Shown here: positions 8,936 to 16,317 of the stretch, one piece after another
How the letters are laid out: each line of letters begins with the position of its first letter
Numbering within the stretch: the stretch's first letter is position 1
IMG/VR virus record: IMGVR_UViG_3300032278_002452
Span: 1-25,993 of that record
Length of the DNA stretch: 25,993 nt
Direction: 5' to 3' (one strand)
From: a virus
Position numbers and translations under genes: made by a program
The notes under the pieces: generated by a model
The model's input: only the letters and a program-made list of their open reading frames with translations
What the model was told of the DNA's origin: nothing
Databases searched by the model: none

Positions 8936-9356
8936 TTATTTCTTCCTCGGTGATGTAAGCAGACGAAGCCTGCCCTTCTTTATTCTGATCTTCCCACTTA
9001 CGGACAAGCGGATGATCTCTGTACTTATTAGGAATCGTAGGCGCTGGCGCCTCGCGAATGTCCGTACCCTCTTCACAAATGACGAGATTATTGTCTGAAA
9101 GATGTTGGTCATAATCCTTCTTGCTCTCGAAGTTAATCATCTTTCCATTGGATCCCCTAATGTTGGAACGCATCGGAAAGTTTTCATTTTGGATCTTAAG
9201 GCTGTAGTTTCTGCTAGGAAGATAAATAGTCTGATACTTCCAATCCTTAGCATCACAAATCGGACAATGGATATCTGGCGGAATCTTGCGATCAGCTACG
9301 CTACGAAATTCATCTTCCTCGTAGGTACAGGTTTTACAAATATACGTGTAAAGCAT
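8904..9356 (-). CDS. FmdB-like zinc-ribbon protein in the head operon
   Basis: A 150-aa protein; ATG 9354-9356 overlaps the portal stop as TAATG. Residues 1-34 form a zinc ribbon with C7, C10, C31 and C34 (YICKTC, then CPICDA), the arrangement of the small FmdB-type regulators often found next to phage portal genes. The remainder (40-150) is charged and unrecognised. Its 3' end runs 32 bases into the scaffold gene, so the two are coupled. In other phages such proteins are of uncertain role; assembly chaperone or regulator are both possible. Zinc binding is predicted from the four cysteines. Confidence 0.7.
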   Translation of the reverse strand: MLYTYICKTCTYEEDEFRSVADRKIPPDIHCPICDAKDWKYQTIYLPSRNYSLKIQNENFPMRSNIRGSNGKMINFESKKDYDQHLSDNNLVICEEGTDIREAPAPTIPNKYRDHPLVRKWEDQNKEGQASSAYITEEEINERTIIDTAD

Positions 9357-11221
9357 TACGACTGCTGCCTCAACCCGGCAGTCAGATTGGCAAGATCAGG
9401 AACGCCCTGATCTCCGGCGAACCGCTCAGGATGCTCCAGTCCTCCCATAGCTTCCTCTCCAGTCTGGCCACCCTGCTGAGCGCCTTGAGGAGCGCCTTGA
9501 GGCATAAGCTGCTGTAGATCCTGCTCCTGGAGTGTCTCTGGTGGCATATCAAACCTGATACGAATCATCTCAGACAGCTCTCTCCAGTTCCACTGCCGAA
9601 CAAGCAGGCGCTCTGGTGTTGGGTCCATCATAAGAAGGCGCAAAAATTGAACCATTACCAACTGCTCTTCTGTACCAGCAGGAGGTGCCATGTCGCGCAC
9701 GTCTATATTATAACTGTACGATGTAGTAAAATCATTCACCCCAGGCTCAAGCGTAGCAACCTGCGTTCCGAAGGTAAATCTCCGAGAGCGGTACAAGGAA
9801 AAGATGCCCACAAGATGCATTATTTTGATGACGATTTCTCTTGCGGCCCTACCAATCAACTGACGCATCGCGTTAGTGTGCAGGCTGGTGGATTCCAGAA
9901 GTGCCTCGGTTTGTCTTGCGGTGATACGCTTAGCTGGAATACCACGGTCAAGGTCACTCATCGAAGATGCGCCCTGAGCTAGCTTATTAAATAGCTCGAG
10001 GAACCTAACAACCTCAAAATTCAAACCGCTACCATCATAGGGTTTAATCTGGGATGGGTCACCCTGTGCTTTGACTTCCCCTCGATACTTTGGATTGAGA
10101 AGTTTTTTGACTTCCTCTGGGTCTAGGCTTGCACCAGCACCAACGACAAGTTTCTGGTTGAGGCTTTCGTACAACCTGTCACCAATTGATTCGATGCCAA
10201 CACTGTACCAGTCTGCATATGGCTGCAAGTCTTGAACGATTGTTGTATCCCAAATTTTACGACTCTTATGAGTCTTAATCGGCACCAACGGAATAAGCCC
10301 ACCAAAAGGATTCGGTGCAGATTTAATTACTACATCATGGTAACCAAGCAAGTGAACAAGATACCAGTTTGCGTACTGAGGATTATTCCTGTCTCTCCTG
10401 ATATGTGTTACAGCGATAAGGACTGGCTCTTCAATAAAATCCGCCCCAGGCACCTGATCAGTAATCTTCTTCCACTTCGTTCTAAGAGAGACATCCTTCA
10501 CATTGATGTTTGTGATGAGCTTCAGCTCTTGCTTAGAAAGCAAAACCAATTTGGTAATGTACTCTGCATCCGCAATCTTATATGTGTCCTTTGGAACAAC
10601 AACCATAAACGGGCTTACTTCTTTTAGCCACGGCATCCCTAGCTCAGGATCGAATGGAGGAGGAGGGGCCTCCTCTGAAGCTGTCTCCAATTCAGGTGGT
10701 GGCTGGAATGGATCAAAATGCTCAACATTGGCAATGTCTGGGCCAAGGTCGGCTGCGACCTCTGCTTCCGTCGCAGGCTCCCACCTATCCTCGGTCTCGC
10801 CAAAGTCAGCCGTATTATCAGAACGATAAAGAACAGAGCGCATTGGATCAAAGTTATGCTGGTCAAGCGTGTGACCAACCTCAATCCAACCAGTACATGA
10901 CCACGTTGATGTGACTGTTGCGCTCATAAGGTGGTGACGAAGATCTATAATCCTGGTTATAGCGTTTGCGGTAACCTCGAGATCGGTAGCATGTCCACTA
11001 TAATCTGGATGATCTGATCTTACTTTGATTGTGGGATTACGAACGATCAGCCTCGCTTGAATCGCATTCACAAACTCTTGAACAAGATTACCATTAAGCT
11101 GGCCACGCTCAGCATTTCTAATAGTGTCCCGGTTGGCTGTCCACTTTCGATCAAAGTTATTGATACGGTATTCAAGATCCTTAATGATCCTCTCATCCCA
11201 AGATTTAACGTCTATTGCCAC
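9356..11221 (-). CDS. Portal protein
   Basis: Complete 621-aa protein starting at GTG 11219-11221, immediately after the terminase TAG, with AGAGGTGG upstream. Length and helix-rich character fit the ring-forming portal through which DNA is packaged. Recognisable elements include an N-terminal WDERIIKDLEYRINNFDRKW helix, a central FGGLIPLVPIKTHKSRKIWDTTIVQDLQPYADWY segment leading into the long clip/stem helices, and KRITARQTEALLESTS near residue 440. The tail is Gln/Gly/Pro-rich and disordered (about 560-621). An acidic proline-rich insertion (about 160-190) is unusual. Position directly after large terminase is the strongest support. Confidence 0.85.
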   Translation of the reverse strand: MAIDVKSWDERIIKDLEYRINNFDRKWTANRDTIRNAERGQLNGNLVQEFVNAIQARLIVRNPTIKVRSDHPDYSGHATDLEVTANAITRIIDLRHHLMSATVTSTWSCTGWIEVGHTLDQHNFDPMRSVLYRSDNTADFGETEDRWEPATEAEVAADLGPDIANVEHFDPFQPPPELETASEEAPPPPFDPELGMPWLKEVSPFMVVVPKDTYKIADAEYITKLVLLSKQELKLITNINVKDVSLRTKWKKITDQVPGADFIEEPVLIAVTHIRRDRNNPQYANWYLVHLLGYHDVVIKSAPNPFGGLIPLVPIKTHKSRKIWDTTIVQDLQPYADWYSVGIESIGDRLYESLNQKLVVGAGASLDPEEVKKLLNPKYRGEVKAQGDPSQIKPYDGSGLNFEVVRFLELFNKLAQGASSMSDLDRGIPAKRITARQTEALLESTSLHTNAMRQLIGRAAREIVIKIMHLVGIFSLYRSRRFTFGTQVATLEPGVNDFTTSYSYNIDVRDMAPPAGTEEQLVMVQFLRLLMMDPTPERLLVRQWNWRELSEMIRIRFDMPPETLQEQDLQQLMPQGAPQGAQQGGQTGEEAMGGLEHPERFAGDQGVPDLANLTAGLRQQS

Positions 11222-13306
11222 CTACCACCTCTCGATCCCATTTGCAGCCATAGCAGCTGCAAATTCATTTAGTACAGGCTTGGGCTCAGGTTCAACCTGT
11301 GCTCGAATAAGAACACCTCGCTCGATATAAATCATATTCCAACAAAGAGACTCTGCGATAATGATATCATCATGAGCACCCTTCCGGGCCTGGATCTTAC
11401 CCTTGCTATCAATGATTATCTCATTCATCTCAGCAACAAGCTCTTTGAAGCCCGGTCTTTCTGGGTTCTCTCTATAGGATGCACGCAGCGCATAAAGCAT
11501 CGGGTGCCGATTACTAGCAGTAGTAACGGTCCACGCACGGTCGAGGATTGGCCCCTTGCCTGGAGTGTAATAGATATTGTAATACCCGGTCTGTTTAAAC
11601 ATGGACCAAACAACCTGCCCTGGACCGTTGCGCTCACAGTTAACCATGGCGTTGTTATAAAGACAGGCGAGAAGCAGCAAGGGGAGGGCCGCCTCTTCTG
11701 GTTTGATTCTATCCCTAAAGAGTGCGACGGTTTTGCCAACAGAATCCTTAACAACGAAAACCGTATAGTCGTAATCTGTTGCGCCTGCTTCATTAACTGA
11801 TTGCTTGCCCTCGGCAATATCCCCGCCGATGTAATACTTCTCATCTTTCTCTGGCATAACCCTAATCGCCAGCGAGCCGTATGGAACAGGGACAACCGAG
11901 GGCTGGTAATCACCAAACGGGTACAATCTTAAAGGATCATTGTTGCCATTATTATCAACAAGATTGCCAGTAAGTATAGGAAGCTCGACTGCACTTTGAC
12001 ATTTTTCAATTTCTTCAAACGAGAAAAACTTTCCGCCAACCATCTGCCAAGCATGTCGTGGGGATGTTGGGTACTCCTGATCGAAGACAGCACGGTCACC
12101 ACTGAAAGCATTTTTGATCTTTGACCTACGCCAATATGTCTGTGCTGGAGACAATTCATATCTATGTGAGAATTCTTCTTCTGTTAACAGAATCTTTCCT
12201 GCTGCATCAGTTTCAGAGATCTCTACATCATCATTAATATAAATGAAGTTACCTTCAGTATTGTAGCACTTTTCGGGTGGGTCTGTTTTGTATTCATCAG
12301 AGATATACCATGGAAGGAATATCGGTGTCGCATCAGCCTTTCCTTCTACTACACGATGCCACCTGTAGTAAAAACCGTTCACGCCTTCGGCTGTTGATTC
12401 ATCTACATATATGGTGTGGCGTTTCTCAGGTAGGCCGGGAACGATAGAAGCGTCGATCTGGCGGTCGCGCCCTCGGGGCCACTTTGGTTTCTCTGAGCAG
12501 TGAAGTATGCTAATGTGTTCAGAGGTTCCTGGGTTCGGTGCTTCTGCTGATTCAAACAGGAACCGGGACATGTTCTTCAGCTCAAGCACTTTACTGCCAC
12601 GACGCTCGATGCCTGGAAGATCGGGGAAAAGCTCAGTCATCTTCTCTAGCCAACGGAGAATGATCTGACGCTTTTCGTTAAGGTGATCGCCCTTATCAAT
12701 GATGATCATTGCTGTCAGCCCTGGGTTCTGAACCAGCAGCCAGAGCCAGAATGCCATCAACAAGGTTGTTACACCTAGCTGGCGTGACTTGAGAATGATC
12801 ACACGAACAGGAATATCGTTCAACCATTGATCGAGCAGGACTGCGGCAACCTTGCGCTGTCCTTGATTGAGCACCATCGGCCCAAAGCCGCCATCGGGAG
12901 CGTGTGGGCTCAACCCAGGGCGATAGGCAATCTCAAGAACCATCTTACAGAAGTAAGGAAACTCTGCGTATATCCTTCCAATAACATCTTCTGTTGGTTC
13001 AATAGCAGCAGGGATTCTCTTGGAGACAACCTTTTTAGATTTATCATCTTTCGGCGTTAGAGCACTAGCTGCCTCCAGCGGCGACATTCCTGTCTTGCTT
13101 AGGAAGAGAGCGGTTGCCTGTTGTTTAATGACGGCTTCATCCCACTCAGTCCCGGAAAGGACAAGCAGCTCTTTTATAGTATCAATACGACCCTGGACCT
13201 CTTCATAGCTATCCTTAGACTGCATAGAGCCGGACTGCTTATACTCTAAATCGTGAAACAAAAGCTGGGCTGTTTCAGCAACAAGTAGGTCTGTTGAGAG
13301 ATTCAT
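11222..13306 (-). CDS. terL: Terminase large subunit (packaging ATPase-nuclease)
   Basis: A 694-aa motor protein with both expected domains. ATPase: Walker A-like ILKSRQLGVTT (about 171-181) and a Walker B/catalytic-glutamate element ISILHCSE (265-272). Nuclease, RNase H-like: YYIGGDIAEG (D496), NCERNGPG (E558) and GAHDDIIIA (D646, D647). The first 100 residues are an extra helical, Lys-rich segment, longer than in minimal terminases. ATG 13304-13306 overlaps the small-subunit stop as ATGA. It cuts and pumps concatemeric DNA into the prohead through the portal encoded next. The set of motifs makes this the most secure call in the window. Confidence 0.95.
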   Translation of the reverse strand: MNLSTDLLVAETAQLLFHDLEYKQSGSMQSKDSYEEVQGRIDTIKELLVLSGTEWDEAVIKQQATALFLSKTGMSPLEAASALTPKDDKSKKVVSKRIPAAIEPTEDVIGRIYAEFPYFCKMVLEIAYRPGLSPHAPDGGFGPMVLNQGQRKVAAVLLDQWLNDIPVRVIILKSRQLGVTTLLMAFWLWLLVQNPGLTAMIIIDKGDHLNEKRQIILRWLEKMTELFPDLPGIERRGSKVLELKNMSRFLFESAEAPNPGTSEHISILHCSEKPKWPRGRDRQIDASIVPGLPEKRHTIYVDESTAEGVNGFYYRWHRVVEGKADATPIFLPWYISDEYKTDPPEKCYNTEGNFIYINDDVEISETDAAGKILLTEEEFSHRYELSPAQTYWRRSKIKNAFSGDRAVFDQEYPTSPRHAWQMVGGKFFSFEEIEKCQSAVELPILTGNLVDNNGNNDPLRLYPFGDYQPSVVPVPYGSLAIRVMPEKDEKYYIGGDIAEGKQSVNEAGATDYDYTVFVVKDSVGKTVALFRDRIKPEEAALPLLLLACLYNNAMVNCERNGPGQVVWSMFKQTGYYNIYYTPGKGPILDRAWTVTTASNRHPMLYALRASYRENPERPGFKELVAEMNEIIIDSKGKIQARKGAHDDIIIAESLCWNMIYIERGVLIRAQVEPEPKPVLNEFAAAMAANGIERW

Positions 13307-13626
13307 TCTTCTTCAATATCGTCGTGTGAAACTATAATCCTTGTATCGACCGACATGCGCTTATGGGCGATTTCTGCCGGTCTTCTGAAACTCGTTGTCT
13401 TAGGTGCAAGGCCTAATTGACCACCATTCATTGCGTCATAGAGCATCGCGCCGCGAAGCGTATCCTCTGGAGTGGTCTTTTCCGTGCGTGACAATAAGTT
13501 ATTGTTTTTGTCGAATTTTTCTGTTACAGTCTTTCCTTTTATAACCTGAGCCAGTTGTTCTGCAATACTCTCAGGAGTAACCTCAAGGTCTGTAAGAGCG
13601 TGCAGAATTCGATCTTTAAAAGTCAA
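13303..13626 (-). CDS. Putative small terminase subunit (107 aa, TTG start)
   Basis: A 107-aa acidic/basic mixed protein directly before, and ATGA-coupled to, the large terminase gene. It has a helical N-terminus (DRILHALTDLEVTPESIAEQLAQVI) and a Gly-rich mid-part (AMLYDAMNGGQLGLAP) of a kind seen in phage small-terminase genes. No classical helix-turn-helix is obvious. In frame the first usable codon is TTG 13624-13626 (an ATT precedes it); an upstream in-frame TAG prevents any longer start. The strong GGGGGAGGGG lies rather far upstream and can pair with bases around the previous gene's stop, so expression may depend on coupling. Assignment rests mainly on position. Confidence 0.6.
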   Translation of the reverse strand: MTFKDRILHALTDLEVTPESIAEQLAQVIKGKTVTEKFDKNNNLLSRTEKTTPEDTLRGAMLYDAMNGGQLGLAPKTTSFRRPAEIAHKRMSVDTRIIVSHDDIEEE

Positions 13627-13637
13627 AATAGCGTCGC

Positions 13638-13742
13638 AGCCCCTCCCCCACTATCACCGAGGCTGAGGGTAAGATCGTGGTTTCCTAACAAGAATGGGAG
13701 GCACACTGTTTTGTTCTTTCCCTGTGGGATAATGGAGGGGCT
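13638..13742 (-). promoter_or_regulatory. Long-range stem masking the SD of the small terminase gene
   Basis: On the minus strand AGCCCCTCC (13742-13734), starting at the A of the upstream gene's TAG, is fully complementary to GGAGGGGCT (13646-13638), which contains the SD of the next gene. A ribosome ending at TAG would open this stem, a classical layout for translational coupling. The mechanism is inferred from sequence. Confidence 0.45.
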
Positions 13743-14379
13743 ACGACGCCAAAAGAGTATAAGTAAACTTTGTCCATGTAGGATTATGCACCACCTGCGA
13801 TTCGCAAAGAGACATAAAATAATCAAATTCATTAGGATCAGCAAATACCTGACAGCCCGCTGAGGCTAGATTGTTGCTAACAGCTATAGTGTGGGATGTG
13901 GCGCGATGGATGTTAATGCCGAAGTAGCCCTCAACTTCCGTATCGGGCAGTATATCAATTGTATCATCTTTATCCGCGTCGCGCCACACCCTGACAGGCC
14001 CATTGTTTTGTACAAGTGCCTCGTACTGCCCCCGATGTCTCCCAATAGAGTAACACGAACGATACTGGCCAGGACAGAGTATGGCGGTACCGTTCGGGTT
14101 GATGGGAGTCTCTAGGAAGCCAACACCTGGGTCTGTCGTAATCTTAAAATATCTTGCTACCCAACCATGCTCATCGCGATATGCAACGGCAAGAGTATCG
14201 TCAAAGTCTCCAGCTTGCAAATTCTCGGAGCGCAGACCTATAATGTTTAGATTATAGAACCCGCCGAGGAAGATAGCATAGCCAGCCTCCTCAACGCGCT
14301 TCAAAATTTCTGGAATTTGGTTTGTCATAGCAGTAAGAGAGCGCCATGAGGTATTATGACGGCGATCATGGTTCCTCAT
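13741..14379 (-). CDS. Putative peptidoglycan-active enzyme with SAGC motif (212 aa)
   Basis: Complete 212-aa protein, ATG 14377-14379, with AGGGA upstream. A central GQYRSCYSIGRHRGQYEALVQ region leads to GYFGINIHRA (H158) and then SAGCQVF (S173-C176). A histidine followed about 15 residues later by S-x-G-C resembles the active site of L,D-transpeptidase (YkuD)-like enzymes, and phage proteins with 'FGINIHR...SAGCQVF' are, to my knowledge, associated with cell-wall work. Substrate and fold are not established here. It has no signal peptide. Its place in the packaging operon, before terminase, suggests either an endolysin or a virion cell-wall enzyme. The first 17 residues (His/Arg-rich) could be an extension, as a second Met lies at residue 18. 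Confidence 0.6.
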   Translation of the reverse strand: MRNHDRRHNTSWRSLTAMTNQIPEILKRVEEAGYAIFLGGFYNLNIIGLRSENLQAGDFDDTLAVAYRDEHGWVARYFKITTDPGVGFLETPINPNGTAILCPGQYRSCYSIGRHRGQYEALVQNNGPVRVWRDADKDDTIDILPDTEVEGYFGINIHRATSHTIAVSNNLASAGCQVFADPNEFDYFMSLCESQVVHNPTWTKFTYTLLAS

Positions 14380-14381
14380 GA

Positions 14382-14447
14382 CGAGCGTTCCCTACAAACA
14401 CTTGGACTATTTGGGTCGTCCCAAACCCTCCCTAGCAGGTCCGCTCG
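14382..14447 (-). promoter_or_regulatory. Leader stem-loop just before the SAGC-enzyme start
   Basis: The spacer before the ATG at 14379 can fold: outer stem 14382-14387 with 14442-14447 (CGAGCG/CGCTCG) and a perfect inner hairpin at 14410-14425 (TTTGGG/CCCAAA, 4-nt loop). On the minus-strand mRNA the outer stem occupies the bases between the SD (AGGGA) and the ATG, so it may limit initiation. Confidence 0.4.
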
Positions 14448-14449
14448 CA

Positions 14450-14851
14450 TCAATCGCCAAACCGATGCTGCATGCTGGTCTTTGGGTCTTGCACAGTCGA
14501 CTGTGGGTCTCCGTTTACGTTAACCTCCGGTTGGATACCCGAAGACGCCCCATCTTGTAGGAGATGAGTAAAAACGCCCTCGTATTGAGAGCGAACCGTT
14601 GTTAGAAATTGGTCAAAATCTTCTTCTGAAGTCTCGTCAAGTGAATAATCGAATTCAAAATCTTCTCTAAGTTTCAAAATCCAGTAATGCAGCCTTACCA
14701 TTACTTCCGCCACATTAGTTTCAGGGGTGAACCAACGGTCGGATTGATTCACCAATGCGTGTCGCTGGTCGACTTCAATGGGTCTATTCAAGAGCAAAGC
14801 CATAACGAGTGGCAAAGTTGCAATCTTTGCTCTGTGAGAATCGTTAGCCAC
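14450..14851 (-). CDS. Unknown first protein of the late operon (133 aa)
   Basis: The 133-aa frame starts at GTG 14849-14851 behind GGAGG, about 20 bases downstream of the predicted late transcription start, so it is the first cistron. I do not recognise it. It is acidic, has a hydrophobic patch near residues 10-22 (IATLPLVMALLLNRPI) too short and polar-flanked for a sure membrane helix, a helical centre with many aromatic and acidic residues (VRLHYWILKLREDFEFDYSLDETSEEDFDQF), and a disordered Gln/Pro/Asn-rich tail. Being first in an operon of packaging genes, it could be a regulator, a packaging accessory factor or a second small-terminase candidate; none is demonstrated. Confidence 0.7.
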   Translation of the reverse strand: MANDSHRAKIATLPLVMALLLNRPIEVDQRHALVNQSDRWFTPETNVAEVMVRLHYWILKLREDFEFDYSLDETSEEDFDQFLTTVRSQYEGVFTHLLQDGASSGIQPEVNVNGDPQSTVQDPKTSMQHRFGD

Positions 14852-14867
14852 GATAGGGGGCCTCCAT

Positions 14868-14903
14868 GTGTCTTAATATAAGACGTATAGGGGCGCATGT
14901 CAA
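14868..14903 (-). promoter_or_regulatory. Late operon sigma70-type promoter
   Basis: On the minus strand TTGACA (14903-14898) is separated by exactly 17 bases from TATATT (14880-14875). The -35 is perfect and the -10 has five of six consensus bases. Transcription would start near 14868, giving a very short leader before the GGAGG and GTG of the 133-aa gene. A 25-bp element related to two others in this region lies about 20 bases upstream of the -35 and could bind an activator or repressor. Confidence 0.8.
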
Positions 14904-14923
14904 TAGATAATTTGACTATTTTT

Positions 14924-14948
14924 TTCTCTAGTAATTACAAGTAGTTAG
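14924..14948 (+). repeat. 25-bp element, copy 1, near late promoter
   Basis: Matches 16982-17006 at 22 of 25 positions, with shared core TTCTCTAG, AATTACA and TAGTTAG. On the minus strand it lies just upstream of the late -35 box, consistent with a binding site for a phage regulator. Confidence 0.65.
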
Positions 14949-15160
14949 CGCCGTTATACCCCATATTGGCGGATCAGGGCTAGGGGTGGGTGGGCAACAC
15001 GTGATAACATAGCGAATCCTTGAGTCAACATATCGCGATGAGGGTGCAGCTTCATAGATCATGGGGGTCTCGAGGCAAGGGGATCGCAGGCCTTGTAGAG
15101 CGTCGCGCTTCACGTGTTACCTTAGCCTTGCTCTTGCTCCGTCAACACCGCCGTCATCAC

Positions 15161-15220
15161 TTGGCACGGATGTTGCACACACTGCAATATCCGTGCCAAC
15201 ATGTTGGCATGGATCTTGCA
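15161..15220 (+). repeat. Triple 17-bp repeat (direct, inverted, direct)
   Basis: Three copies of a 17-mer with consensus TTGGCAYGGATVTTGCA: 15161-15177 (plus), 15183-15199 (minus) and 15204-15220 (plus). The first two form a 17-bp hairpin with a 5-nt loop and one G-T position, which would be a G-U pair in plus-strand RNA. The second and third are joined by the perfect palindrome GCCAACATGTTGGC (15196-15209). Iteron-like binding site and alternative RNA fold are both possible. Confidence 0.7.
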
Positions 15221-15303
15221 TCCCCCCGATAGATAAAGAGTCGTCTCATACTTTCTTGTACATCGTTCTAATTATTTGTACCGTGATCTCAGGTAGTTAC
15301 GAC

Positions 15304-15407
15304 CGTGACATTCATGTCGTGATCAGAAGTCAATGATATCAAGTAGTTAGAGATACCACGACATATTTGTCTTGCGTAGATTCAACGACCGTGACTCAAA
15401 TGTCACG
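15304..15407. promoter_or_regulatory. Three GAC-N6-GTC dyad sites
   Basis: Imperfect palindromes at 15304-15321, 15357-15374 and 15390-15407 share GAC-N6-GTC flanked by C/G-rich ends (for example CGTGACTCAAATGTCACG). Start-to-start spacings of 53 and 33 bases are near five and three helical turns, so a dimeric DNA-binding protein could occupy one face. Confidence 0.45.
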
Positions 15408-15531
15408 ATTTGGTCGATATACACTTTGTTTACTGAATAGTCATTCACCGATTTCTCCAACAATATCAGCTACTTGACTTTTTGGCACGCCAGTTGCAAT
15501 GTAGTTTGCCGACCACGTTCCAGTGGCGACA

Positions 15532-15547
15532 GACCAGGGTTTCCTGG
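15532..15547 (+). other. Short hairpin ACCAGG/CCTGGT
   Basis: Perfect 6-bp stem with a 4-nt loop, at the start of the hairpin-rich stretch. The next hairpin follows at 15557-15592 (AGATCGG/CCGATCT, perfect 7 bp with a long loop). Confidence 0.4.
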
Positions 15548-15812
15548 TAGGTAACAAGATCGGTGAACAAAGGAATGGTATAACTCCGATCTGAAATGCA
15601 GAGGTCCGATCCAAGTGGAAAGGTCCGTGTTAGCGACAGTTGTTCTACGGTTCAACGGCTGACATCCCTCTGATCCGAAAGTTTGCAGCAGGGCACAGGT
15701 CCGGTTCGTGTGACGACAGGTACGCATAGGCGACAACTGTTACGGGTTCGCGGTGACGGGTTCTGAAGTGCGACAAGTAAGTAGGGATAGGTCCGACTAC
15801 ATTTGGTGGAAT

Positions 15813-15832
15813 GTTACACGGTACAGTGTAAC
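15813..15832. promoter_or_regulatory. 20-bp dyad (7-bp perfect arms)
   Basis: GTTACACGGTACAGTGTAAC is palindromic at 18 of 20 positions. It could be a hairpin of the putative structured RNA or an operator for a dimeric regulator. Confidence 0.45.
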
Positions 15833-15957
15833 TTAGAGTAGGCCTCTGGTCCGCGCAGAGACATAGTATTGTTCTGGGTAAAGACCAGCTACCTGTGTAT
15901 ACGACCGCCAGGTCCACGGGATTCCAACGACCCTCTAAGTCAACGGAAGTACAACGA

Positions 15958-16097
15958 CCGCACCAACTGATTGGAACGAACAACGTGTGCGGCTATATGC
16001 AAACCAAAGTGACTGACACTGAAGTCCTTTGCAAGGGGTTGGCAGCCCTGAGCCAGTGTTGAACAGAGCGTGTGGCAGCGTGACTGGGTCACTTTGG
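15958..16097 (+). ncRNA. Structured RNA domains upstream of the main domain (candidate)
   Basis: Two nested units are seen. CCGCAC (15958-15963) pairs with GTGCGG (15987-15992) around a CCAA/TTGG hairpin. CCAAAGTGAC (16004-16013) pairs perfectly with GTCACTTTGG (16088-16097), enclosing ACACTG/CAGTGT (16016-16021 with 16054-16059) and an AGGG/CCCT hairpin. Density of pairing suggests one RNA with the domain at 16129-16317. Confidence 0.4.
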
Positions 16098-16128
16098 ACA
16101 TTCGTTCCCCCTCTTGATCAGCCTTGGT

Positions 16129-16317
16129 GCTGGTCATGGGTGAACAGAGCCCTAACGGGACATGCAGACAGTCCGCGAAAGCGGTCACCGCCTGCTGCTA
16201 CCGACCACAAGTGCAAGGACTTCCCCAACGCACGCAGAGGTGTGGTGCCTCTGCGTACATGAAGCCCTGTTGTTACATGGATCAACAACCCGCTAACTCT
16301 GTTCGCCCATGACCAGT
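16129..16317 (+). ncRNA. Candidate structured non-coding RNA domain
   Basis: Bases 16130-16149 pair with 16297-16316 in a continuous 20-bp helix containing one U-G (16141 with 16305), and 16129-16317 adds another G-U. A CGGG/CCCG helix continues after an internal loop. Inside lie CCGC-GAAA-GCGG (16173-16184, a GNRA tetraloop), a perfect 9-bp hairpin ACGCAGAGG/CCTCTGCGT (16232-16256) and GTTGTT/AACAAC (16269-16289, competing by one base with the closing helix). The G-U positions would be A-C mismatches in minus-strand RNA, so a plus-strand transcript is favoured. I recognise no named RNA family; large phage RNAs such as GOLLD or ROOL are possible comparisons. Confidence 0.55.

Noticed and set aside
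14996-15122. Inverted pair AACACGTGA/TCACGTGTT
   Set aside because: Only nine bases over more than 100 bases of spacing, within chance expectation for this length.
15061-15336. 91-codon plus-strand frame in the control region
   Set aside because: No SD, runs through the 17-bp repeats, and has no protein-like pattern.
15161-15407. CRISPR array
   Set aside because: Repeats are too few, occur in both orientations and are not separated by uniform spacers; no cas genes besides a RecB/Cas4-like nuclease are present.
15602-15916. GGTCCG repeated about five times
   Set aside because: Spacings are irregular (19 to 92 bases) and the motif is short, so it may be chance or part of RNA stems.
15470-16188. 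Three overlapping minus-strand frames (88, 112 and 82 codons)
   Set aside because: They overlap each other, lack SD sites, read as random composition, and lie in the hairpin-rich non-coding stretch.
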